DNA from: Chloroflexi bacterium GWB2_54_36
GTDB lineage: Bacteria; Chloroflexota; Anaerolineae; Anaerolineales; Anaerolineaceae
Length of the DNA: 60,926 bases
Assembly (NCBI GenBank): GCA_001796355.1
Contig: MGMG01000082.1
Location: 1-60,926 of the forward strand
Reading direction: 5' to 3'
Shown here piece by piece: positions 52,325-60,439 of this stretch. A program made the position numbers and the translations under genes. Each line of letters opens with the position of its first letter. The stretch's first letter is position 1. The notes beneath the pieces were generated by a model. The model searched no databases. It saw only the letters and a program-made list of their open reading frames with translations, and was not told the origin of the DNA.

Positions 52325-53197
52325 ATGAAAAATTCATACGTCAATAAACACGTTCTCGTCACCGGCGGCTCGTCCGGTATTGGCCTGGCGGTGGCCAAAC
52401 TGGCTGCCAGCCAGGGCGCCCATGTCACCATTTTGGGTAGGCGTTTGGAAGCATTGGAGCAGGCGCAGCAGGAAATTCAAAAAGCACGCAGCGCTGACAC
52501 CTTCGTTCAAATCCTGGCTGCTGATGTCTCGCAGGAGCAGGAAATCAGTTCCACTCTTAACGGTTTAATTGCCGATCGGGGATTACCGGACATAGTGGTC
52601 AACTGCGCCGGCGTCACCCACCCGGGCGCCTTCCACGAATTGTCCACGGATATTTTCCGCTGGAATATGGACATCAACTATTTCGGCACCGTGTATGTCC
52701 TTAAAACTCTGGTACCTGGCATGATCCAGCGCCGCTCTGGTAGCATCATCAACATCTCCTCAGGTGCAGGTTTATTTGTTTTTTACGGCTATTCCGCCTA
52801 TGGCGCATCCAAGTCGGCGGTGAACGGCCTCTCGGAAGCCCTGCGGATGGAACTGAAACCCTTCGGTATCCAGGTATCGCTGGTGCTCCCGGCCGATACC
52901 GATACACCGCAACTAGCCTACGAAAATCGATTCAAGCCGGAAATTACCCGCATGATCAATCAGGTTGGCGGTTTGATGCAGCCGGAACAGGTAGCCAAAG
53001 AAATATTGGAGCAGGCAGCGCGCGGCAAATACCTGATTCTCCCGGGAAATGACATTAAATTCCTTTACGTTCTTTTACGGATTTTCGGGCGCGGCGCTTT
53101 TTACGCCTACTTCGACGGGTTGGTCCGCCGGGCGTTCAATCGCGCCCCGAAAGCCAAACCAGGTCTCGGCCGCCAGGACCAAAGCGGCCCAGATTAA
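52325..53197 (+). CDS. SDR oxidoreductase, 3-ketosphinganine-reductase-like
   Basis: 290 residues. The Rossmann loop VTGGSSGIGLAVA (12-24), NCAGV (93-97), Ser145, Tyr159 and Lys163 (YSAYGASKSA) form a complete SDR active site. The loop VLPADTDTPQLAYENRFKPE is that of 3-dehydrosphinganine reductases, and a hydrophobic C-terminal segment (about 235-255) fits membrane association as in KDSR. It could reduce 3-ketosphinganine or another long-chain beta-keto lipid. No serine palmitoyltransferase gene is in the window. The 3' 123 bp overlap, antisense, the end of the heme A synthase gene. Confidence 0.85.
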   Translation: MKNSYVNKHVLVTGGSSGIGLAVAKLAASQGAHVTILGRRLEALEQAQQEIQKARSADTFVQILAADVSQEQEISSTLNGLIADRGLPDIVVNCAGVTHPGAFHELSTDIFRWNMDINYFGTVYVLKTLVPGMIQRRSGSIINISSGAGLFVFYGYSAYGASKSAVNGLSEALRMELKPFGIQVSLVLPADTDTPQLAYENRFKPEITRMINQVGGLMQPEQVAKEILEQAARGKYLILPGNDIKFLYVLLRIFGRGAFYAYFDGLVRRAFNRAPKAKPGLGRQDQSGPD

Positions 53198-54079
53198 GTC
53201 CGACATCACCAGGTGGATCATTTGCAGCCACACAGGCGCCAATAAATAGATGTTAAGGATGCCCAGCGCCAGTTGGCAGGCAAACAGGCCGATCAACAGA
53301 TTGGTAATTTTGGTTTGAATGGTCATCCGGCGGCGGCTCCTCAGCCAGAACACGGCTGCCAGCAGATAAACCCCAACGGACGCAGCGATCACCGGATGCA
53401 GTATTCTCAGCCGGATGAGGAAATGGGCAGTAGGAGAGAAATCCTGCTGAATACCTTCGGCCAGCGAGGCAGCCGGAAAAAGGGTATCGCCCAGCGCCGT
53501 GACCGCTCCGCTTGCGCCAAGCACCAACATTCCAACCAGGCCCACAACCAGGATAACGCCGTTTATTCCAGGCCATGCCAACCGCTCAGGCTCACCACGT
53601 GCTGCCCACCAGGCGGTTAATGTCAGCGCCCCCAGCAACAAATAAGTGTTGACCAGGTGCACCATCATCGAAAATGCGCGGGTGAGCGAGGTGTTTTCTG
53701 CGACCAGTTCAAACAGCACCAGTCCGGCGCCAACCAGCGCTTCGGTCGAGGTAAACACAACCGCAAAAACTGCCGCTTTGCGAACCAGGCTGCCTTTGAC
53801 GAAAGCCCGCCACGCCCAGATGACCAGGATGACAACCAGCACGAGCGTCAGCCCGCTCGAAACCCGGTGTGAGAATTCCACTATGGTTTCAATCCGTGGT
53901 TCACGCGGAATGATCACGCCGTTGCACAAAGGCCAGTGCGCACCGCAGCCTGCCCCGGAACCTGTCGCCCGAACATAAGCTCCCCAGGCAATCACCAGCA
54001 GGTTATAAAAAAATACGCTCCAGGCGTAAATCGCGAATTTTCGTTGGCTCGACACAGGCTTTCCTTGCTTTCGCGTCAT
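53075..54079 (-). CDS. ctaA: Heme A synthase (CtaA/COX15)
   Basis: 334 residues, eight membrane helices. It oxidises the C8 methyl of heme O to make heme A for aa3-type cytochrome oxidase. The conserved GAYVRATGSGAGCGAHWPLC holds the family's Cys pair in the first outer loop. The four heme-binding His residues are in EFSHRVSSG, MVHLVNTY, LRILHPVIAA and LQMIHLVMSD. The tail after helix eight is 28 residues. It implies the organism can respire oxygen. It ends inside the SDR gene on the other strand. Confidence 0.93.
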   Translation of the reverse strand: MTRKQGKPVSSQRKFAIYAWSVFFYNLLVIAWGAYVRATGSGAGCGAHWPLCNGVIIPREPRIETIVEFSHRVSSGLTLVLVVILVIWAWRAFVKGSLVRKAAVFAVVFTSTEALVGAGLVLFELVAENTSLTRAFSMMVHLVNTYLLLGALTLTAWWAARGEPERLAWPGINGVILVVGLVGMLVLGASGAVTALGDTLFPAASLAEGIQQDFSPTAHFLIRLRILHPVIAASVGVYLLAAVFWLRSRRRMTIQTKITNLLIGLFACQLALGILNIYLLAPVWLQMIHLVMSDLIWAALVLAAETWFGFRGAIERPADQPVEVGVKSAAPENP

Positions 54080-54120
54080 TGATTTCTCCGATTTCCCTAA
54101 TTTTACCTGTCTTTACCTGT

Positions 54121-54302
54121 GTCGTTCAATTCGGCCTTAACCTGCCGGTAGGGACGGCTCGCGATCGCGGTTTTGGCATCCCCGCCCACAGGGTGCTCTG
54201 CGAGCGAGCGTAGTGAGTGGTAGCTGTCCCTGCCTCTATCGATTAGTACCAAACAATAGATTTTGATCTTCTCCGTGTGCTCTGCGCCTCCGTGGTGATT
54301 GT
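54121..54302. repeat. Repeat-rich part of the 306-bp ctaA-argF gap
   Basis: The divergent gap 54080-54385 holds no gene. Two elements resemble widespread intergenic repeats: GGTAGGGACGGCTCGCGATC (54147-54166) with a later inverted AGCTGTCCCTGCC (54222-54234), and CTCCGTGTGCTCTGCGCCTC (54271-54290) continuing as CGTGGTGATTG. The latter is the common cggaggCACGGAG-type dispersed motif in inverse orientation. The remaining 80 bp carry the argF promoter. Confidence 0.5.
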
Positions 54303-54332
54303 TTTTTCGCATTAATCGTTCAGCCAGCCCTA

Positions 54333-54341
54333 TGATATACT
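54333..54341 (+). promoter_or_regulatory. Extended -10 promoter of argF-rocD
   Basis: TGATATACT is a TGn extended -10 (TATACT at 54336-54341) 44 bp before the argF ATG. It overlaps a 5-bp dyad, ACTAC-tcacg-GTAGT, at 54339-54353, which would lie at the transcription start and could be an operator. Confidence 0.5.
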
Positions 54342-54385
54342 ACTCACGGTAGTACCCAAACCCATCATCAGGATCAGGAGAGATT

Positions 54386-55306
54386 ATGAAAAAGGATTTT
54401 CTCGCCGTAGCCGATTACTCACCTGCGGAGCTGCAAGGGTTACTAGATCTGGCAGTACGCCTTAAGAAAGAGCGGATGAGTGGCGGAAATGCTCCCGTAC
54501 TGAAAGGCAAAGTGCTTGGCATGGTCTTCCAAAAACCGAGTTTGCGCACCCGGGTCAGTTTTGACATGGGCATGCGGCACCTCGGCGGAGATGCGCTCTA
54601 CCTTTCGCCCAATGAAGTTGGGCTTGGCCAGCGCGAATCCATTGCGGATGTAGCCAGGGTGCTTTCAGGGTACGTGGATGCCATTATGGCGCGGGTCTTT
54701 GACCATGATCATATTCTCCAACTGGCGAAATGGGCTTCAGTGCCCATCATTAACGGGCTGAGCGATTACAACCATCCCTGCCAGGCGATGGCGGATGCGC
54801 TCACCATCATCGAGGAATTCGGTTCGCTCAAAGGCCTGAATATCACTTATATTGGCGACGGCAACAACGTGGCAGTGTCCCTGATGCACATCGCCGTCAA
54901 GCTAGGGGCCAACTTCACCATCGCCAACCCGGAAGATTACGATATCATCCCTGCCGCAGTTGACGTGGCAAAGAAATTTGCTTCTGACAGCGGATCGAAA
55001 TTATCCTTCCTGCGCGACCCGCACCAGGCGGTCAAAGATGCGCATGTTATTTACACCGACACCTGGACCAGTATGGGTCAGGAGGCCGAATCCAAGAAGC
55101 GCGAATTGGTCTTCCCTCCCTACCAGGTAAATGACCGGCTGGTCTCCGAGGCGCGCAAAGATGTCATCATTCTGCACTGTTTGCCAGCCCACCGCGGACA
55201 GGAAATCACGGACGCTATCGCAGATGGGTCGCATTCCCGCTTATTCCCGCAGGCGCATAACCGTCTGCATGCCCAAAAAGCAGTTCTGGTTCATTTGATG
55301 CAATAA
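54386..55306 (+). CDS. argF: Ornithine carbamoyltransferase
   Basis: 306 residues with AGGAGA upstream. It makes citrulline from ornithine and carbamoyl phosphate. The carbamoyl-phosphate site is [10 protein letters not shown] (residues 50-59; Leu replaces the usual Thr of STRTR). HPCQ (130-133), DTWTSMGQE (SMG loop for ornithine) and HCLPAHRG (264-271) are ornithine-type signatures, not the acetylornithine kind. Length is normal. rocD follows 21 bp downstream, so both act on the ornithine branch point. Confidence 0.94.
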   Translation: MKKDFLAVADYSPAELQGLLDLAVRLKKERMSGGNAPVLKGKVLGMVFQKPSLRTRVSFDMGMRHLGGDALYLSPNEVGLGQRESIADVARVLSGYVDAIMARVFDHDHILQLAKWASVPIINGLSDYNHPCQAMADALTIIEEFGSLKGLNITYIGDGNNVAVSLMHIAVKLGANFTIANPEDYDIIPAAVDVAKKFASDSGSKLSFLRDPHQAVKDAHVIYTDTWTSMGQEAESKKRELVFPPYQVNDRLVSEARKDVIILHCLPAHRGQEITDAIADGSHSRLFPQAHNRLHAQKAVLVHLMQ

Positions 55307-55327
55307 AAATCCATTGGAGTAAATTGT

Positions 55328-56530
55328 ATGAATTCCCACGAATTGATCGAGATCGAAGAGAAGTACGGCGCCCACAACTATCATCCGCTGGACGTGGTCA
55401 TCGAACGCGGCGAAGGCGTCTGGGTTTATGACGTCGAAGGTAACCGCTATCTGGATTGCCTCAGCGCTTATTCCGCCTTGAACCAGGGTCACGTCCACCC
55501 CCGCATTCTGAACGCGCTGAAAACCCAGGCCGAGAAGGTTACCCTGACCTCGCGCGCTTTCCGCAATGACCAGCTGCCCTTGTTTTATAAGGAATTATCG
55601 GAACTCACCGGCTACGAGATGTCGCTGCCGATGAACAGCGGCGCCGAAGCCGTCGAAACTGCCTTGAAAGTCGCCCGAAAATGGGGCTATGACGTCAAGA
55701 AAATTCCGCACTACCAGGCTGAAATTATCGTTGCCGACGGCAATTTCCACGGGCGCACGATTTCGATCGTCTCATTCTCCAGTGAACCGCTCTACAAAGA
55801 CGCATTCGGTCCTTTCACCCCCGGTTTCCTCTCGGTTCCGTACGGAGACGCGGCTGCGCTTGAAAAAGCCATCACCCCCAACACTGCCGCAGTCATGATC
55901 GAGCCGATCCAGGGCGAAGGCGGGGTTTTGATCCCGCCAGTCGGCTACCTCAAAAAGGTCAGCGAGGTCTGCAAGAAAAATAATGTGCTGCTGATTGCAG
56001 ATGAGATTCAAACCGGCCTCGGCCGCACGGGCAAACTGTTCGCCAGCGATCACGAAGGTGTGCGCCCGGACATGGTGATCATCGGGAAAGCGCTGGCAGG
56101 TGGCTTCTACCCGGTATCGGCCGTTTTGGCCGATTCAGATGTTATGAGCTTGTACCTCCCCGGCGAACATGGTTCCACCTTTGGCGGCAACCCGCTGGCC
56201 TGCGCGGTCGCCCGTGAATCGCTCAAGGTCATCGTGGAAGAAAACCTGGTACAAAAATCGGCCGAATTGGGTGAATACTTCCTGGAACGACTGGCAGAGA
56301 TCCCTTCGAAGCACGTCAAAGAGGTGCGCGGCAAAGGATTGTTTATCGGGGTCGAACTCAAAGCGGAAGCTCGCGGCGCGCGGCGCTTCTGTGAAGCCCT
56401 GCAGCAAAAAGGCATCCTGGCCAAAGAGACCCACTCACACATCATTCGCTTTGCGCCGCCGCTGGTGATCGATAAAGAGACTATCGACTGGGCCATTCCC
56501 CGTATCTACGACGTTTTGATGATGGATTAA
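55328..56530 (+). CDS. rocD: Ornithine aminotransferase
   Basis: 400 residues, PLP-dependent. It converts ornithine and 2-oxoglutarate to glutamate semialdehyde and glutamate. [12 protein letters not shown] (50-60), [13 protein letters not shown] (102-114), [15 protein letters not shown] (221-235, Asp225 on the PLP ring) and [15 protein letters not shown] with Lys254 as Schiff-base residue are all present. The NQGH and MNSGAEA segments favour RocD over acetylornithine aminotransferase ArgD. It shares the argF transcript. Together they offer the cell a choice between citrulline and proline/glutamate synthesis from ornithine. Confidence 0.92.
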   Translation: MNSHELIEIEEKYGAHNYHPLDVVIERGEGVWVYDVEGNRYLDCLSAYSALNQGHVHPRILNALKTQAEKVTLTSRAFRNDQLPLFYKELSELTGYEMSLPMNSGAEAVETALKVARKWGYDVKKIPHYQAEIIVADGNFHGRTISIVSFSSEPLYKDAFGPFTPGFLSVPYGDAAALEKAITPNTAAVMIEPIQGEGGVLIPPVGYLKKVSEVCKKNNVLLIADEIQTGLGRTGKLFASDHEGVRPDMVIIGKALAGGFYPVSAVLADSDVMSLYLPGEHGSTFGGNPLACAVARESLKVIVEENLVQKSAELGEYFLERLAEIPSKHVKEVRGKGLFIGVELKAEARGARRFCEALQQKGILAKETHSHIIRFAPPLVIDKETIDWAIPRIYDVLMMD

Positions 56531-56557
56531 CCCGAACCTTAATATTTTGACTGACCG

Positions 56558-56615
56558 CAGGCCGGGACAGTCCGTTCGCACTCAGGCTGTCCCTGGTGAC
56601 CGGAATCCCGGCCTG
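56558..56615 (+). terminator. Nested hairpins between rocD and pyk
   Basis: CAGGCCGGGA (56558-56567) pairs with TCCCGGCCTG (56606-56615). A second pair, GGGACAG (56564-56570) with CTGTCCC (56587-56593), shares GGGA with the first, so the two stems compete at that point. TTGTTGT follows. It is probably the rocD terminator, and the shared arm allows a switch between two structures just before pyk. Confidence 0.55.
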
Positions 56616-56662
56616 TTGTTGTAAAATTCCTTCAATTGCGCCTTCTGCTCAGGCTGAAAAAT

Positions 56663-58138
56663 ATGTCCTCCACTCCAATGCACCGAAAAGCAAAAATCGT
56701 CGCTACCATCGGCCCTTCATCGCAGGAAGAGCCGGTGCTGCGCCGTTTGATCGAAGCCGGAATCGATGTTGCCCGTCTGAATTTCTCACACGGCACCCAT
56801 GCCGAGCATCAAGAGAAAATCGAACGCATCCGTCGTCTCGCCGCAGAGCTTAATAAGCCTATCAGCATCCTGCAGGACTTGCAGGGACCCAAGCTGCGGG
56901 TTGGCAAGCTGCCGGCGGGCGGTATCGAGTTGGTCGCCGGCCAAAAAGTGGCATTGACCAATGTAGAGATAGTAGAAACTCCTTCAACAACGGGCAGCGA
57001 ACCTATCACGTTGATTCCCATGGATGTGCCCAATCTGGCGCGCGGCGTGAAAGCAGGTAGCCGGATTTTGTTGGATGACGGCAACCTGGAAATGGAAGTG
57101 ACCGGCGTGGAAGGGGATGCAGTTCAGGCCAGAGTGGTGCTGGGCGGCGTGCTTTCGTCCAATAAAGGCGTCAACTTACCCGGCGCAGAGTTGGGCATTA
57201 CCAGCTTCACGGAGAAGGATCGCACTGACCTTGAATTTGGCCTTAAGCAGGGCGTGGATCTGGTCGCCATCAGCTTTGTGCGCACGGCTTCAGACATCGA
57301 ATCCGTGCGCCAGGCCATGCGTGAGCTGGATCCGGGGCATCAGCCTCTCCCGATTATTGCCAAGTTGGAGCGGCCAGAAGCATTGGACAACCTGCATGAG
57401 ATCATCCACGCCGCCGATGGCGTTATGGTAGCGCGCGGCGATCTCGGAGTAGAGACTTCCCCGGCGCAAGTGCCAATCTACCAAAAAAAGATCATCGACA
57501 TGGCCAATCGGCATGCTAAAGTGGTCATTACTGCCACCCAGATGTTGGATTCGATGATCAATAACCCGCGGCCGACCCGGGCTGAAGCTTCGGATGTGGC
57601 CAATGCGATCTTCGACGGCACCGACGCCGTCATGCTTTCAGGTGAAACCGCCAGCGGCGCCTACCCGGTTGAAGCTGTGGAGATGATGGCATCCATCGTT
57701 TGCCAGGCAGAGGCCAACGCCGGCGAGTACGGGCATACGCTTTCCCAACCCGACGAGCCTTACCAGGACGATGCCTATTCCATCACACAGGCAGCCCGTG
57801 AACTGGCTCACGACCGCAATGTAGCCGGTATAACCGTTTTCACCGAATCCGGCCGCACAGCGCTGCTCATGTCAAAAAGCCGGCCGGAGGTGCCCATTTA
57901 TGCCTTCACGCCCAACCCGACCACTTTTCGTCGCCTCAATATTCTCTGGGGTGTCACCCCATTCCTGGTGCCATTCGCATCCACGGTCGAATCGATGATT
58001 TCAAGTGTGGAAGCTGCATTGCTGTCCTCCACAGCCGTCGAAACCGGGAAACAGGTCATCGTGATTTCTGGTTTTCCGGTCGGTACCGCCCGTCTGCCTA
58101 ACTTCGCTCTGCTGTACACCGTAGGCGAATGGACCTAA
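56663..58138 (+). CDS. pyk: Pyruvate kinase
   Basis: 491 residues from the ATG at 56663; an ATG at 56675 is a close alternative. It makes pyruvate and ATP from PEP and ADP. The N-terminal KIVATIGPSS, the VARLNFSHG motif, LQDLQGPKLRVG, and the active-site strand PIIAKLERPEALDNLHEII with the catalytic Lys are classical; MVARGDLGVE and ATQMLDSMINNPRPTRAE follow. The C-terminal domain (about 360-491) is of normal size, with no extra PEP-utiliser domain. It is a single gene between rocD and GNAT paralogue B. Confidence 0.95.
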   Translation: MSSTPMHRKAKIVATIGPSSQEEPVLRRLIEAGIDVARLNFSHGTHAEHQEKIERIRRLAAELNKPISILQDLQGPKLRVGKLPAGGIELVAGQKVALTNVEIVETPSTTGSEPITLIPMDVPNLARGVKAGSRILLDDGNLEMEVTGVEGDAVQARVVLGGVLSSNKGVNLPGAELGITSFTEKDRTDLEFGLKQGVDLVAISFVRTASDIESVRQAMRELDPGHQPLPIIAKLERPEALDNLHEIIHAADGVMVARGDLGVETSPAQVPIYQKKIIDMANRHAKVVITATQMLDSMINNPRPTRAEASDVANAIFDGTDAVMLSGETASGAYPVEAVEMMASIVCQAEANAGEYGHTLSQPDEPYQDDAYSITQAARELAHDRNVAGITVFTESGRTALLMSKSRPEVPIYAFTPNPTTFRRLNILWGVTPFLVPFASTVESMISSVEAALLSSTAVETGKQVIVISGFPVGTARLPNFALLYTVGEWT

Positions 58139-58158
58139 ACCAAAAATAATCGATTCAG

Positions 58159-59277
58159 ATGAATATCCATCCCATCGACCCGCACAACCGCCGCGACGTA
58201 AATCGCTTTATCGACTTCCCGCACCAGCTTTACCGTGACAACCCTTACTGGGTGCCGGAAATCCGTTCCTCCGCCCGGTTGGTATTCGACCAGAAACGCC
58301 ACCCTTTTTACCGCCATTCCAAAGCGCAGTTTTTCCTGGCCCAAAACCAGAACGAAGTCGTTGGCCGGATTGCCGTGCTGCACAATCGCAATTATTCTGC
58401 CCATTACAAGCAGGAAGTAGGCTTTTTCTACAATTTTGACCTGATCAACAACCAGGAGGTTGCCAAAGCGCTACTGGATGCGGCTGTGAACTGGGCCAGG
58501 CAGCAGGGCATCACATCCATCCTGGGCCCGCGTGGGTTTCTTCGCTCTCAGGGTTTTGGTTTGCTGGTGGAGGGTTTTGACCAAATCCCAGCGGTCGGCA
58601 TCCCTTACAATTTTCCGTATTACCAGACCCTGCTTGAAAATTATGGCTTCGCCAAAGAAGCAGACATCTTATCGGGTTATATGGTCCGTTCTGATGAATT
58701 ACCGGTGAAAGTATTCGCTGCAGCAGACCGGGTGGCTGAGCGCGGCAATTTCAAGGTGCTCCAGTTCAAACGCAAGCGTGACCTGAAACCCTGGATTCCC
58801 ATGGTCGATCTGGTATACCGCGAAGCTTTCCTGAAAAACCCAAATTATTACCCAACCACGCCGGATGAATTTGCCTTAATGGCGCAAAACATTTATCAAA
58901 TTGCCGATCCACGCCTGATCAAAATTATTACGCGGGACGATAAAATTGCTGGCTTTATTTTAGGGTACCCTAACATCAATCGCGCACTGCAAAAAATCAG
59001 AGGACGGCTGTGGCCTTTCGGTTGGATCGCACTGCTGCGCGCGATGCGCGATACCCGGCATGTGGACTTAAATGGTCTGGGCTTGCTGTCAGAGTACCAG
59101 GGACGCGGGGCAAACTTGATGCTCTATGCTGAAGTCGAGCGCAGCCTGCGCGCCGTTCAGGCCGAGCATGCTGATATGGTCCAGATCGATGAGCGCAATT
59201 TCAATAGCTTTTCTGATATGCAAACGGTTGGCGTCCATGTGCACAAGCGTCACCGCCTCTACCGTCTTGTTTTATAA
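58159..59277 (+). CDS. GNAT-fold N-acetyltransferase-like protein, paralogue B
   Basis: 372 residues, the same family as the 15691-16818 gene. Shared landmarks are RHPFYRHSKAQFFLA, VGRIAVLHN, the LGPRGFLRSQGFGLL segment (VGPKGFSPFDGYGIQ in paralogue A) and the GNAT-like LNGLGLLSEYQGRGANLMLYAE near the C-terminus. Acceptor and true activity are unknown. It is 20 bp after pyk and 19 bp before the sulfurtransferase on the same strand, so these three may share a transcript. No membrane segment. Confidence 0.7.
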   Translation: MNIHPIDPHNRRDVNRFIDFPHQLYRDNPYWVPEIRSSARLVFDQKRHPFYRHSKAQFFLAQNQNEVVGRIAVLHNRNYSAHYKQEVGFFYNFDLINNQEVAKALLDAAVNWARQQGITSILGPRGFLRSQGFGLLVEGFDQIPAVGIPYNFPYYQTLLENYGFAKEADILSGYMVRSDELPVKVFAAADRVAERGNFKVLQFKRKRDLKPWIPMVDLVYREAFLKNPNYYPTTPDEFALMAQNIYQIADPRLIKIITRDDKIAGFILGYPNINRALQKIRGRLWPFGWIALLRAMRDTRHVDLNGLGLLSEYQGRGANLMLYAEVERSLRAVQAEHADMVQIDERNFNSFSDMQTVGVHVHKRHRLYRLVL

Positions 59278-59296
59278 TTCCTGTCAGGAAATTGCC

Positions 59297-60166
59297 ATGA
59301 CCTCAAACACTGGCTATACGAGTATCATTTCTGCCGAAGAACTCAAGGCCTATCTCGGTCAGCCCGATTGGGTTATCGTTGACTGCCGCTTTGACCTGTC
59401 CAACCCCGACTGGGGCTTTGGGGATTATCTCTATTCCCATATTCCCGGCGCGGTTTATGCTCACCTGGATTACGACCTGTCCGGTCCGCGCACAGCATTG
59501 AACGGCCGGCATCCCCTGCCCGAACCGGATACCTTTCGTGAAAAGCTTGGCCGTCTTGGCATCGACCGCAGCAAGCAAGTAGTCGTCTATGACACCACCG
59601 GCGGCAGTTATGCAGCTCGGTTGTGGTGGCTGCTTAAGTATTACGGACATGATCGGGTAGCCGTGCTCGACGGCGGTTACAGCCGCTGGCGCAGGTTGCT
59701 TGGTTATCCAACCGAATCCGGTAACCACACCAACTCCCGGGTTCAATTTACCGGCGCACCGGATCACCACATGGTGGTCACCACCGGCGAATTGCAAACC
59801 TTGTCAACAGAACGCCATATCCCGCTTATCGATGCACGCGCACCCGAACGCTTCCGTGGCGAAGTCGAACCGCTCGATCCGGTTGCCGGGCATATTCCTG
59901 GATCGGTCAACCGCTTCCATGGATCGAACCTAGATCGGGACGGCCAGTTCCTGCCGGCCAATGATTTGCGTGAAGCATTTTTAACCCTGCTGGGCACCGC
60001 GCCACCCGAAAAAGCGGTTGTGTACTGCGGCTCTGGCGTCACTTCAGCCCATCACCTGGTTGCCATGGCGGCCGCCGGCCTGCCGCTGGCTCGGCTGTAC
60101 GCCGGCTCCTGGTCCGAATGGATCCGCGATCCCTCCCGCCCGATTGCCCGCGGCAGCGAAATTTAA
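59297..60166 (+). CDS. Two-domain sulfurtransferase (rhodanese/3-mercaptopyruvate type)
   Basis: 289 residues from the ATG at 59297, with AGGAA upstream; the reading frame extends further upstream, but that part overlaps the previous gene in another frame. Domain 1 (about 10-135) is the inactive rhodanese repeat with VDCRFDLSNPDWG and HIPGAVYAHLD. Domain 2 (about 160-285) has IDARAPERFRGE, HIPGSVN and the active loop CGSGVTS with Cys244, matching thiosulfate/3-mercaptopyruvate sulfurtransferases. It moves sulfane sulfur to cyanide or a thiol. Substrate choice between thiosulfate and mercaptopyruvate is not decided by CGSGVT, which is nearer the mercaptopyruvate type. Confidence 0.92.
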   Translation: MTSNTGYTSIISAEELKAYLGQPDWVIVDCRFDLSNPDWGFGDYLYSHIPGAVYAHLDYDLSGPRTALNGRHPLPEPDTFREKLGRLGIDRSKQVVVYDTTGGSYAARLWWLLKYYGHDRVAVLDGGYSRWRRLLGYPTESGNHTNSRVQFTGAPDHHMVVTTGELQTLSTERHIPLIDARAPERFRGEVEPLDPVAGHIPGSVNRFHGSNLDRDGQFLPANDLREAFLTLLGTAPPEKAVVYCGSGVTSAHHLVAMAAAGLPLARLYAGSWSEWIRDPSRPIARGSEI

Positions 60167-60173
60167 CCCAAAA

Positions 60174-60216
60174 GCGGTCGGCGCCCCTGTTATCCAGGAA
60201 ATCCGACCGCCTTTTT
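60174..60216 (+). terminator. Intrinsic terminator of the sulfurtransferase gene
   Basis: GCGGTCGG (60174-60181) pairs with CCGACCGC (60203-60210) over a 21-base loop and is followed by CTTTTTA. It stands 8 bp after the sulfurtransferase stop. Confidence 0.8.
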
Positions 60217-60246
60217 ACGGATAAAACCATTCTCGTGCACGTCGCG

Positions 60247-60421
60247 CCCTGAGCTTGTCGAAGGGCTATCTTTTTTGGTGCGTCAAGGACACCTAACTTG
60301 CCGTTCCCTGAGCCTGTTGAAGGGTACGGCAATGTTAATCCTTTTTTGCCGTTTCATGAGCCCGTCGAAGGGGATGACAAGGATTAACCCTTTTTTGCCG
60401 TTCCCTGAGCTTGTCGAAGGG
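60247..60421. repeat. Array of four palindromic units (CCCTGAGCTTGTCGAAGGG type)
   Basis: Four copies start at 60247, 60306, 60354 and 60403. The last three are 48-49 bp apart and share flanks: TTTTTTGCCGTT before and TACGGCAAGGATTAACCC after. The core CCCTGAGCTTGTCGAAGGG is a known widespread imperfect palindrome. With flanks each unit forms a stem TTGCCGT/ACGGCAA. The third copy is degenerate (CATGAGCCCGTCGAAGGGG). The array fills the 273-bp gap between two convergent genes. Confidence 0.75.
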
Positions 60422-60439
60422 TACGGCAAGGATTAACCC

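Noticed and set aside
54080-54385. A small protein gene before argF
   Set aside because: Short frames there have no ribosome-binding site and fall in sequence that matches common intergenic repeats.
59126-59296. Upstream extension of the sulfurtransferase frame
   Set aside because: It would overlap the GNAT gene by about 150 bp and encodes no rhodanese sequence. The ATG at 59297 has AGGAA upstream and starts at the family's usual N-terminus.
60247-60421. CRISPR array from regular 48-bp spacing
   Set aside because: The units include the flanks as part of the repeat, leaving no unique spacers. It is a tandem palindromic repeat.
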